The notes beneath the pieces are model-generated. The model saw only the letters and a list, made by a program, of their open reading frames with translations. It searched no databases and was not told where the DNA came from. Positions 7,495 through 14,072 of a stretch of DNA of 14,072 nt are shown here, in pieces. Origin of the DNA: Hemicentrotus pulcherrimus (Eukaryota; Echinodermata; Echinoidea; Camarodonta; Strongylocentrotidae); assembly GCA_003118195.1 (NCBI GenBank), contig BEXV01000013.1, forward strand, positions 82,422 through 96,493. The letters run 5' to 3'. Both the position numbers and the translations under genes were made by a program. Each line of letters begins with the position of its first letter. Positions within the stretch are counted from its first letter, which is position 1.

Positions 7495-7645
7495 ATTCGT
7501 CTGGGAAAGGGAGACGTCTTGGATATAGAAAGCACTACGTTGTTATCTTATGAAGATTCAGACCCACTGAAGATTGAATACGTCGGAATCAGAACCTATG
7601 ATGTATCGGCAGATTGGACCATTCATCACAAGATTTTACTACCAG
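7495..7645 (+). CDS. Exon 6: Methyltransf_FA-like domain 2, half B, C-terminal part
   Basis: The exon follows AACTGTTTAG and ends at CCAG|GTTAAT. It enters in phase 0, matching exon 5, and leaves in phase 1. It encodes I-R-L-G-K-G-D, S-Y-E-D-S-D-P-L-K-I, Y-V-G-I-R-T and D-W-T-I. These align with exon 8 (I-R-L-G-K, P-L-R-V-A-F-V-G-F, S-W-V-I) and exon 13 (R-I-G-L, D-P-L-E-I-G-W-A-G-F, E-W-T-V). It is the only copy in the local array that is fully open, has usable splice sites on both sides and a frame matching its neighbours, so it is the functional member. The donor GTTAAT is weak. Confidence 0.85.
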
Positions 7646-7726
7646 GTTAATATACGGTTAATTTACCAAGAGTCAGTAGCGATTCTAGAGATGATTTGGG
7701 GGTTCTAACCCCCCTTAAACAAAAAT

Positions 7727-7806
7727 GATAATAATAATAAATCAATAATAATAATAATGATAAAATATACACAATTCTTTTAATATATAATAATATATAT
7801 ATATAA
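7727..7806. repeat. (TAA)n and (TA)n simple repeat
   Basis: Imperfect ATAATAATAATAA runs followed by an alternating TATATATATA stretch near 7794-7804. Confidence 0.85.
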
Positions 7807-8440
7807 ATACACAAAAACGTGGCTAAAATCAATTGCCCCTCCTCTGAAAGAATCATTCTACAACTACTCCTGTCAAAAGGTTTCCTCCGGATAACAGGGA
7901 GTGTGGGTTAACATCTTCTCTGCTTTATAGGTCGTTATCGGCAATCTATAACTAGTAATAAATTGTCGACATATTCTTGAATTAGGGACCGTACCATTGA
8001 TATGTGCAAACCGAGTAAAATCAAAGGACCTTGTATCCTCATCGACAAGTTGGTTAGCTTTCCCGTATTTAAAGTCGGGTCAATCCGGGCCCCATCATTT
8101 AAAGAGTTGCGATAAATCGTAACTTAATTGCGATTGATATCAACCGCAACTGTGTAGATCAGAGGTAGGAAACTTCTTTATTATACAGGGCTCTGATCTG
8201 ATGCATTCCAGTCAAAATGTACTATTGCTGCTACTGAGTGGGACCAGTATATCCATCTAGGCTGAATTTGAAGTAGATCTACTCCACTAAGATTTCAGTC
8301 TGCTATGTTATATCGCAGTAGCCTTGATTATGAGCAAGCTTACATTATTTTCCAATTCAAGTCCTGCTAGAAGTTTTTAAGCCCTCTTGTTGACACCCAT
8401 CAAAGTTTTAAAACTTCTATCCAGACTGGCAAATATATAC

Positions 8441-8513
8441 AGTGCGTCCCAGAAAAAGTTAAAGTTATGATAAAACATCGATACTTCTCGGTTTTGTTTT
8501 TTCTGGGACGCAC
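8441..8513. mobile_element. Miniature Tc1/mariner-like element (about 73 bp)
   Basis: GTGCGTCCCAGAAAAA at 8442-8457 and TTTTTCTGGGACGCAC at 8498-8513 are perfect 16-bp inverted repeats around about 40 bp of spacer. Ends of the form CAGTGCGTCCCAGAAAA are familiar from mariner-type miniature elements in invertebrate genomes (recalled, not searched). The left flank reads ATATA|CAGTGCG, consistent with a TA target site. The right flank CACCATC has lost the expected TGTA, so the copy is old. Confidence 0.65.
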
Positions 8514-8752
8514 CATCATGTCAGAGTAAATCTAATGTATTTGGCCATTTGGTATCTTGCACGTTACAAATGATTGTGGATTTGTAAACGTAATCTAAAG
8601 AAGTTGATATCTTAGATGTCGTCTGTAACGTACAGGACAAAAACAGTTTAACTTTGGCCATTAAAATCATCGTTCCTTGTAAACCTAGCTACAATATAGC
8701 TAAACCCTGTGACCAAAACATCTCTTTCTCTTTTTCTGTTCTTCACTTGCAG

Positions 8753-8947
8753 AGGATCTTACCACTTTCAAGACAGTGGCCGGTGAGTCAGTTCATTACT
8801 TTCCTCTGGCACATCATGTGAATTCACTATTAACTGACTCAAAACCAGAGGGCGTCTCACGATTTGAATTCGCTGTTACATCACAATCTTCAGTGACCCT
8901 ATCAATTTCTGCTGATCGAGGTGATCAACCAGATAGATATGTAATAC
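8753..8947 (+). CDS. Exon 7: short linker fused to Methyltransf_FA-like domain 3, half A
   Basis: The exon follows CACTTGCAG and ends at ATAC|GTGAGT. It has 65 codons, phase 1 at both ends. The first ten codons (E-D-L-T-T-F-K-T-V-A) have no counterpart in other half-A exons. Then comes the half-A start G-E-S-V-H-Y-F, a strand R-F-E-F-A-V-T-S and the terminal R-Y-V-I. The Gly codon that elsewhere is split by an intron (g|gt) is intact here and reads GCCG|GTGAGTC, a perfect donor-like string inside the exon. The exon therefore looks like a linker exon and a half-A exon fused by intron loss. It joins exon 8 as an Arg codon (c|gt). Confidence 0.83.
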
Positions 8948-9389
8948 GTGAGTATAACTTCTTTTTACATTTATCAAGGCACTGTACATATGCCGCTAAT
9001 TACGTTACTACTTGTGTGAAAAATCAATTACCTTTCCCAAAGCTGCAGTTTTTACGTGTATCAAATCTGCATATAGAATCACACTTTTTACAAGAGGCCT
9101 AGATGTGCAGATCGGCTGGACTATGACACATTGTGATACGACAACAGTTTGTTCTTTATCGTCCTAAGTATGTTTTACTTTTCTCCATTGAGGGGTTAGA
9201 TTTGGGCTTACAGTTAATTTCTTAAAGTATATTGATCTCGATTAGGATTGTTTTCTTCATATTTGTTACACGACTCCAGAGAATACACCTTTTCAATATT
9301 TTTATTTTTTTGTAGTTTGGCCCAGATCTTCTGATATCAATTAAAATACATTACCATCTTAAAGTCTACACTTTCTTTGACATTTTAAG
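8948..9389 (+). other. Intron 7
   Basis: AT-rich intron with a consensus GTGAGT donor and an ATTTTAAG acceptor. The open frame at 8948-9099 is a read-through of exon 7 and has no domain motifs. Nothing else is recognised. Confidence 0.7.
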
Positions 9390-9698
9390 GTATTGGAATC
9401 GACGGCAATAGGAAACTAAGCCTTTATCGGTGCGAGGCAGCCAACTGCACCCTTCTTGAAACAGCCCTGGAATCTGGTGTATTGAACCTGAAAAAGCCTA
9501 CATCGTTTTTCTTGGAGCTCAGTACGATTGCTGACAGAGCTCTCTTTATCAGGTTAGGCAAGGTCGGGGGTATCGACTGGATGGATAGGAAGCTCTTGCT
9601 CTACACCGTCCCGCGTCCGTTGCGAGTGGCCTTTGTGGGATTCAGCACGCCAAACTCCGTTGGTTCTTGGGTCATCAACGAATTCATCCTACATGATA
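9390..9698 (+). CDS. Exon 8: Methyltransf_FA-like domain 3, half B
   Basis: The exon follows CATTTTAAG and ends most simply at GATA|GTAAGT. It has 103 codons, phase 1 at both ends. It shows the full half-B order: I-G-I-D-G-N, the pair C-E-A-A-N-C, S-F-F-L-E-L-S, I-R-L-G-K, P-L-R-V-A-F-V-G-F-S-T and S-W-V-I-N. This is the cleanest half B in the window and the best anchor for the family call. Using the consensus donor leaves a phase that does not fit exon 9. A second donor-like GTTAGT at 9736, after the exon is extended in an open frame to 9735, would restore the frame. Confidence 0.86.
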
Positions 9699-9980
9699 GT
9701 AAGTTTACCCATGCACAGGTGTTCTTTGTGGATAGGTTAGTTAATATCCAGCCCGTCTCCCTGGTATACCTGCGCTTCAGTTAGATTTATAATTATTTCA
9801 CTGACTATTTATTAAATTTTGTTTTGATGGTTCTGCGTTCATGGAGTACACTGATAAAGTTGGATCAATAAAGATTGATCTATAAAGTTCTGAGAAGATA
9901 ATTTCAAACTTTATCTTTCGAGAATAAATCATGTTGTCGCAATCATTTCATGAAAAAGATAATTAAAACAATTACTCCAG

Positions 9981-10186
9981 GTTTATGGGTAACAGTGTAT
10001 CGACAATTCCTTCCACAGCCGCGACATCCAAATTTGTAACCCAACCATCCCAGGGCTACGTGTACCAACTTGGTCCATTCCCAGCCGCAGAGGAAGCACG
10101 AATCGACTTCTCCATCCAGTCTGCTTGCCCCGCCGAGATGGTCTTTAAAGCTAAAACTACATCTGTCTCAGACAACTATACAATTG
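9981..10186 (+). CDS. Exon 9: Methyltransf_FA-like domain 4, half A (5' boundary uncertain)
   Basis: The frame encodes G-N-S-V-S-T, Y-Q-L-G-P-F-P, the strand R-I-D-F-S-I-Q-S and S-D-N-Y-T-I, ending at ATTG|GTATAAG in phase 1. These match the half-A motifs. The only good acceptor, ATTACTCCAG, opens the exon at 9981 and gives 206 bases, not a multiple of three. A phase-1 start homologous to sister exons would be 9989, but the bases before it are GG, not AG. Either exon 8 uses the downstream donor at 9735 (phase 2, which fits), or a short exon is missed, or the locus carries a frame-disrupting or sequencing change. The domain itself is clear; the junction is not. Confidence 0.72.
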
Positions 10187-10710
10187 GTATAAGAGCATTT
10201 GATTTGTGTACAAACTTAAATTCTATTCTATATTAATATATATTGTACCTTTGTTTACATAATTATCTAAGTAGTTCTGAACATAATTATGTAAAGGAAA
10301 ATAAATATGACAGTTCAATATTACTATAGGGTGACTCATCACAACGTGGCATTTATCAATAGTGGTGATCTAAAATGGCGATCACACGTCAGACTGGGAC
10401 ATGCGTTTGATGTTTTACATTTGCATATTTTGCCCAAAGTTTCTGATCAGCTTCTTATATCGTGCTCATATACGTCACGCTGTTATGTTCGTGGCGCAAA
10501 AACATCATTACCCCGGTTACATCCGAACCGCTAAAGTACAAACGTTAAAACTTAATCAGGGACTAATTTACACCTGGGGGATCGAGGGTAGTCAATTTAG
10601 ATCAATTTCAAAGGATGTTAAAGCAGGCTGGGGATTCGGATCCTCAACATTACGATTGAAAGTGAATGAACCATTATACCATGACGCCCCTACTTGTTGT
10701 CCAAACACAG
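10187..10710 (+). other. Intron 9
   Basis: Intron from GTATAAG to the CCAAACACAG acceptor. The stretch 10401-10710 is open in frame with exon 10 but has no domain motif and no upstream splice support, so it is treated as intron. No repeat is recognised. Confidence 0.65.
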
Positions 10711-11028
10711 CGATCGGTACTGACAACAACCAGATGACTACCGTCACCAAGTGCGTCTCCTCAGAGTGTACTCGACTCCACGTCATCCAGACACCCGATA
10801 TTCTCAGCACTATCTTTCCCGCCTATTTCTACATCGATATCGTCTCCACGGATGGGACATTGTCGGCCAGACTGGGTAAGGCTAGTCTTGCTGGGAGCCT
10901 TCGATCAGATGGATCCACGCTCCTGGTGTTTGAGGACTCGGAACCGATCCATGTGACTTTCGCTGGTTTCAGGACAACACAGTGTCATGGAGTCTGGACG
11001 TCGTCAAAACAAGTCATCGCCAAACCGG
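10711..11028 (+). CDS. Exon 10: Methyltransf_FA-like domain 4, half B
   Basis: The exon follows CAAACACAG and ends at ACCGG|GTAGGT. It has 106 codons, phase 1 at both ends. Its order is A-I-G-T-D-N-N, C-V-S-S-E-C, the strand Y-F-Y-I-D-I-V, A-R-L-G-K, F-E-D-S-E-P-I-H-V-T-F-A-G-F-R-T and G-V-W-T-S. Exon 9 joins it as an Ala codon (g|cg). The codons for L-G-K contain CTGGGTAAGG, a donor-like string at about the place where domain 2 has its extra intron. Confidence 0.87.
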
Positions 11029-11402
11029 GTAGGTAGAGTGATGAAGTCTTCAATAATGCTACGGTTGTTCTTTTAATTCAGGCCAATTTTATACAAAGGT
11101 GGACATCTACTTAGCTCAAGCACATGATTTACTTCAAAAACAGAGATTTTAGACCATTCTACGCAGTATGAGGTTACAAAAAAAATCGTGCCGTTAGGAT
11201 GCAGTCATGAGGAAAATACAAGATGTACAGATAAAACAAAAATGTGTATCGGTATTTACGTTTATGACGTTCGAATGAAACGATATTATCCCAAAAGACA
11301 AGAACACGACGTTTAAAAAGAGTCTAACATTCCAGACCATCTAGATCATTTTCTGCATAATCAAATCAAAGATTTTTAATTATCTTTTGTGTTTACCTGA
11401 AG
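11029..11402 (+). other. Intron 10
   Basis: AT-rich intron between a GTAGGT donor and a weak TTTACCTGAAG acceptor. Nothing else is recognised. Confidence 0.7.
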
Positions 11403-11519
11403 GAGCCACTACAACCGAGGCAGTTAAAGAACCCGCCTCTTCAATTCAACAGGAGATTCCCTTGGAAAATGAGAATGCTGCAGCCTTTACAGCGCCCTCT
11501 TCGCTCAACGAGGAACCAA
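11403..11519 (+). CDS. Exon 11: acidic, Ala/Ser/Thr-rich interdomain linker
   Basis: This symmetric phase 1-1 exon of 39 codons lies between the CCTGAAG acceptor and the CCAA|GTTAGT donor. The translation is polar and lacks domain motifs: A-T-T-T-E-A-V-K-E-P, E-N-E-N-A-A-A-F and L-N-E-E-P. Together with exon 3 it defines a class of stand-alone linker exons between domains. The upstream AG lacks a strong pyrimidine tract, so it may be alternatively spliced, and skipping would keep the frame. The call rests on open frame, base composition and matching phases. Confidence 0.7.
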
Positions 11520-11959
11520 GTTAGTAACTGCACTCTATGAGATTTCACATGCCACTTACAAACTGTTTAGGTATCAATTTCTCGAAGTGTAAGTAATGTT
11601 CTGACTTCAGACTATTGAGCCAGGCGTTACGTATAAAGTGCTTGTGTGTAATAAAATGAGAATGCAAACCATCAGCACTAAATGCAAAGTAACCAACCAA
11701 ACACAAAAAGAAAAATAATCACGATATTAATGCTCCCAGTATCATAAAATATAGTTTATGTCTTATTTGTTGCTATTTTCAAAACAAGAAACAAAAGCAA
11801 CTCTTTCTAATATTTACTGATAAATTCCAAAAACCCGACACAAAATACATGATCATTACTAACAATATAGTCTTCATCTTTTTTATTTCTTGCACGTTCA
11901 CATAACAAATAAATATTTATTATTGAAGCGTATTTTGCTCATATATGATTGTTGTACAG
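11520..11959 (+). other. Intron 11
   Basis: Strongly AT-rich intron from GTTAGT to the TTGTTGTACAG acceptor. No repeat or gene is recognised. Confidence 0.7.
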
Positions 11960-12133
11960 GTGACAAGGTGACGTTTACAACTTTAGGTGCCGCAAATGAG
12001 TCACCTCGCTATGAAGTCGGACCACTTGATTCTTCCCGCCCAGCAAGGTTTGAGTTTTTGGTCACGGCACCCTCTGACGCTGTTGTAGCTTTGTCACCAA
12101 CGGTGAACTCTGATTATCCAAGCTATAAACTAC
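11960..12133 (+). CDS. Exon 12: Methyltransf_FA-like domain 5, half A
   Basis: The exon follows TTGTACAG and ends at CTAC|GTAAGT. It has 58 codons, phase 1 at both ends. The translation has D-K-V-T-F-T-T, Y-E-V-G-P-L-D, the strand R-F-E-F-L-V-T-A, A-V-V-A-L-S and the terminal S-Y-K-L. It is closest to exon 4, sharing the G-P-L-D motif. It joins exon 13 as a His codon (c|at). Confidence 0.88.
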
Positions 12134-12802
12134 GTAAGTGAAACCCTCATGGGATGGGGTGGCCCTGTGAGTAGGTGTTGGGCTGATGTAAGCAGGTTTT
12201 GTAATTAAAAGGCACTGTCCTTTATATAGGGGTTGATATTTTTTCTCTTGTCAGACAATTTTGGCGTAACAAGATACCCCTCAGCTCCCCTAGTGAAAAA
12301 GTCGTGTGCCTATAGTGTGTGTGGGTGCGCGCACGAGTGTGCGTGTGAGTTATGTATGCCTGGAGGAGGGGGTGTTCCTTCAAAGATTGAACAGCCCTGT
12401 GGGGCAGAGAGGTAGATTTTTCACCTAACCTGTCGTTGCTTTGTGTTCGGATGACCGGTTGGTCCACGTGAAAAAAGGTTGATCATAATTATTATCAAAC
12501 GTTTAGGTCTTATCAGTCCTAGTCTTGTGTAATTATGGAAGACCCATGCCCTTTTTTTACAAAAAGAAGAAAAGAAAATGAGAAAGAGGAGAGGGACAGA
12601 AAATAGAAAGCCCTACGTTAGAAAGAACAAAATGCCCTCATAACTTCCCCAGTAGGGTTGATCATCTTTCTTGCATTCTTTTGATCATTATTGTGTTATA
12701 ATTCATTATGTGAAATATAACTTAATTTCAACGGAATAATTAAAAGAAAATTGAAAAAGACGAACATTTCGTGTAGACACTCTTTCATATCCATTCCCTC
12801 AG
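12134..12802 (+). other. Intron 12
   Basis: The intron contains a GT/GC-alternating tract near 12315-12350 and a purine-rich stretch at 12561-12612. The acceptor is CATTCCCTCAG. No gene or mobile element is recognised. Confidence 0.7.
12315..12350. repeat. Degenerate GT-rich alternating purine-pyrimidine tract
   Basis: TGTGTGTGGGTGCGCGCACG followed by AGTGTGCGTGTGAG. This is an interrupted GT/GC dinucleotide repeat. Confidence 0.75.
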
Positions 12803-13120
12803 ATATCGGAGCGAACCAAAACAGGGAGACCCACGTTATGCGATGCACAGCCCGAAATTTCTGTCCAACACAGCTTACCGTTCAGACGGACGCCATCTTG
12901 GCAAGCACCGAGCCAGTCAAGTTCTTTGTGGAGCTTGTACGGTGTGGCAGAACCAAAAAGCTTATGGTACGTATCGGACTGATCTCAGGAGCAGCCGGTG
13001 CGGATTCAGTGATCTTAGACTATGAAGACGCCGATCCTCTGGAGATAGGTTGGGCTGGCTTTGGAACGCTTCAAGGTTCGACAGGAGAATGGACAGTTTA
13101 TCGATTCATCTTCTACTCAG
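12803..13120 (+). CDS. Exon 13: Methyltransf_FA-like domain 5, half B
   Basis: The exon follows CCCTCAG and ends at CTCAG|GTATGG. It has 106 codons, phase 1 at both ends. It shows I-G-A-N-Q-N, the pair C-T-A-R-N-F-C (five residues between, one more than in domains 2-4), K-F-F-V-E-L-V, V-R-I-G-L, Y-E-D-A-D-P-L-E-I-G-W-A-G-F-G-T and G-E-W-T-V. This is a textbook half B, uninterrupted at the site where domain 2 is split. An extra Cys follows the F-F-V-E-L-V-R strand (R-C-G). Confidence 0.88.
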
Positions 13121-13499
13121 GTATGGTAGAGAATACCAGTTTACTAAGCAGAGTACAAATTACCTGATAATAATAATTCGTGTTTTTTCTGTTTGTTACG
13201 AAAAAATCAGAATTTTCGCACAAACGATGGGAATACAAAATTAATTTTGAAGTTTAAAGTCTATTGTTTGTAGACTAATTATTGAGAAACGACTTTAAAA
13301 CTCTGTATTATATGAGTACAAATGATATCATAATTGCTTTTATTAACTTGATTCGAATTCATTCTAATTAGCAATGATCAAGTATTCTTGTAAATAAAAG
13401 TAAATACATCGACAATTTTGTTAATGTTCCAGATATTGACCAGTTTCAATTAAGTAACCGATATAGAACCTAACTTACATCCCCGTTATCTTTTGACAG
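13121..13499 (+). other. Intron 13
   Basis: AT-rich intron from GTATGG to a TATCTTTTGACAG acceptor. Nothing recognised. Confidence 0.72.
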
Positions 13500-13688
13500 G
13501 AACTACATTGATATCCTCGTTCAAGACTGGCCAAAGTTCAAGTAACCTTCAGTATCCTCAAAGTTATACAGTATCACGTGACCAGTCTGAGATGAAGTTC
13601 TCGTTCAGTGTAGCTGCCGAACAGAACGCCCTCATTGCCCTCTCTGATCAAACCTCTACTTTTGATTCCAAGAACGTTTTACAGATCC
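13500..13688 (+). CDS. Exon 14: Methyltransf_FA-like domain 6, half A
   Basis: The exon follows TTTTGACAG and ends at ATCC|GTAAGT. It has 63 codons, phase 1 at both ends. The translation starts G-T-T-L-I-S-S, has the strand K-F-S-F-S-V-A-A, A-L-I-A-L-S-D and ends V-L-Q-I, the half-A terminus. The partner half B must lie beyond the right edge of the window. Confidence 0.85.
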
Positions 13689-14072
13689 GTAAGTACTATC
13701 GGTATAATTAAGGACTTTAAGATTCTGCTAGACGAGAATAAGGACAACCCTTTTAAGGCAATGTGAAGTCCTTTTAAGGCAGTGACGTCACATTGCCTTA
13801 AAAGGGCAGTCTGCGTTCTCGTCGTGCAGAATCTAAAAGTCACTATTGGCGTCAGAAATTCAACAGCATTTTCTGTATGGAGAGGAGTACATACCTTTAG
13901 AGCTCTAGTGGACGAAACGTACTCAAAGTTTCGAATGTTCAGATCCCATGCAAGTTTCATTTTTGTCATGAGCATTTAAATGAGGAAGGATGTGTTATTA
14001 TGTCGACCCTTCTTTTTCGAGACATTTCATATCGCATGATATGCATTTTTAAAAACAAAATCTGGGAACTTG
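13689..14072 (+). other. Start of intron 14 and window edge
   Basis: After a consensus GTAAGT donor the intron holds the long imperfect hairpin 13713-13841 and otherwise unremarkable AT-rich sequence. No half-B exon is seen before the window ends. Confidence 0.65.
13713..13841. repeat. Long imperfect inverted repeat (hairpin), 54-bp arms
   Basis: The arm 13713-13766 and the reverse complement of 13788-13841 match at 45 of 54 positions. The inner 19 bp (13748-13766 with 13788-13806, CCCTTTTAAGGCAATGTGA) match perfectly. The 21-nt loop holds a third, partial copy of the inner motif (CCTTTTAAGGCAGTGACG at 13770-13787). It is either a foldback miniature element or an intronic hairpin transcript. 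Confidence 0.75.

Larger units (their letters stand above)
7646..8752 (+). other. Intron 6
   Basis: AT-rich intron with a TAA/TA simple-sequence tract at 7727-7806 and a small GGGGG/CCCCC dyad at 7698-7713. A mariner-like miniature element lies at 8441-8513. The acceptor is TCTTCACTTGCAG. The remaining sequence shows no gene. Confidence 0.7.
236..13688 (+). other. Partial multi-exon gene with tandem farnesoic-acid-methyltransferase-like (Methyltransf_FA) domains
   Basis: Fourteen exons join into one reading frame of about 990 codons (with one unresolved junction, exon 8/9). They encode repeated modules of roughly 150-170 residues. Half A carries a G-x-x-V start, a G-P-x motif and an F-x-V-x-A strand, ending Y-x-I or Y-x-L. 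Half B carries I-G-x-x-x-N, a Cys-x4/5-Cys pair, F-F-x-E-L, an (I/A)-R-L-G-K-like turn and a G-F-x-T....W end. This order matches my recollection of the Methyltransf_FA family (InterPro farnesoic acid O-methyltransferase-like), which occurs in arthropod FAMeT, in some alpha-2-macroglobulin relatives and in uncharacterised echinoderm proteins. Neither the start nor the stop codon lies in the window, and no signal peptide or membrane segment is visible. A catalytic role is not supported. An adhesive, recognition or structural extracellular role is inferred from the cysteines and linkers. Two neighbouring genes of the same family cannot be excluded, but phase continuity argues for one. Confidence 0.8.

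Noticed and set aside
10401..10710. 310-base open extension upstream of exon 10
   Set aside because: It has no domain motif and no matching upstream exon, and a clean acceptor sits exactly at the homologous half-B start (10711). It is a read-through frame.
12222..12467. Minus-strand 81-codon frame
   Set aside because: It spans the GT-rich repeat and gives a Thr/His repeat translation. Lies wholly in intron 12.
13679..13979. Overlapping frames on both strands after exon 14
   Set aside because: They are created by the symmetric hairpin sequence and carry no domain motif.

Overview
The window is eukaryotic, animal-like genomic DNA. Short coding blocks with consensus AG acceptors and GT donors are separated by AT-rich, repeat-bearing introns, and there is no bacterial-style gene packing. 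Domain content, intron style and the mobile-element debris suggest a marine invertebrate deuterostome, for example an echinoderm. That placement is an inference, not a proof.

One plus-strand gene crosses the whole window and is incomplete at both ends. I reconstruct 14 exons between 236 and 13688, about 990 codons. They encode five complete repeats, and the first half of a sixth, of a domain resembling the farnesoic acid O-methyltransferase-like domain (Pfam Methyltransf_FA, a beta-sandwich-like module usually without shown enzyme activity). Each domain is encoded by two half-domain exons. Half A ends in a Tyr-x-Ile/Leu motif and half B runs from an Ile-Gly-x-x-x-Asn motif to a G-F-x-T....G-x-W motif. 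Almost every boundary is phase 1. Layout: domain 1 = exons 1-2; linker exon 3; domain 2 = exons 4, 5 and 6 (half B split by a 3.7 kb intron); domain 3 = exons 7-8; domain 4 = exons 9-10; linker exon 11; domain 5 = exons 12-13; domain 6 half A = exon 14. Domains 2-5 share a Cys-x4/5-Cys pair, which fits an extracellular, disulfide-containing protein.

The most unusual region is the 3.7 kb intron 3748-7494. Six decayed copies of exon 6 (A-F, starting near 4023, 4234, 4408, 4589, 4782 and 4976) stand in tandem at about 174-211 bp spacing, most with their 3' splice acceptor retained. Between copy F and the real exon 6 lies a 2.3 kb insertion, 5047-7366. It has 17-bp perfect terminal inverted repeats, flanking TTAA duplications and a degraded minus-strand reading frame with an acidic N-terminus. 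Removing the insertion puts exon 6 195 bp after copy F, matching the array period (193 and 194 bp just upstream).

Other signals are a likely lost intron inside exon 7 that left a perfect donor-like sequence in the exon, a reading-phase conflict at the exon 8/9 junction, a 73-bp mariner-like miniature element at 8441-8513, and a long imperfect hairpin at 13713-13841 just after exon 14. The remaining introns hold low-complexity tracts or nothing recognisable.
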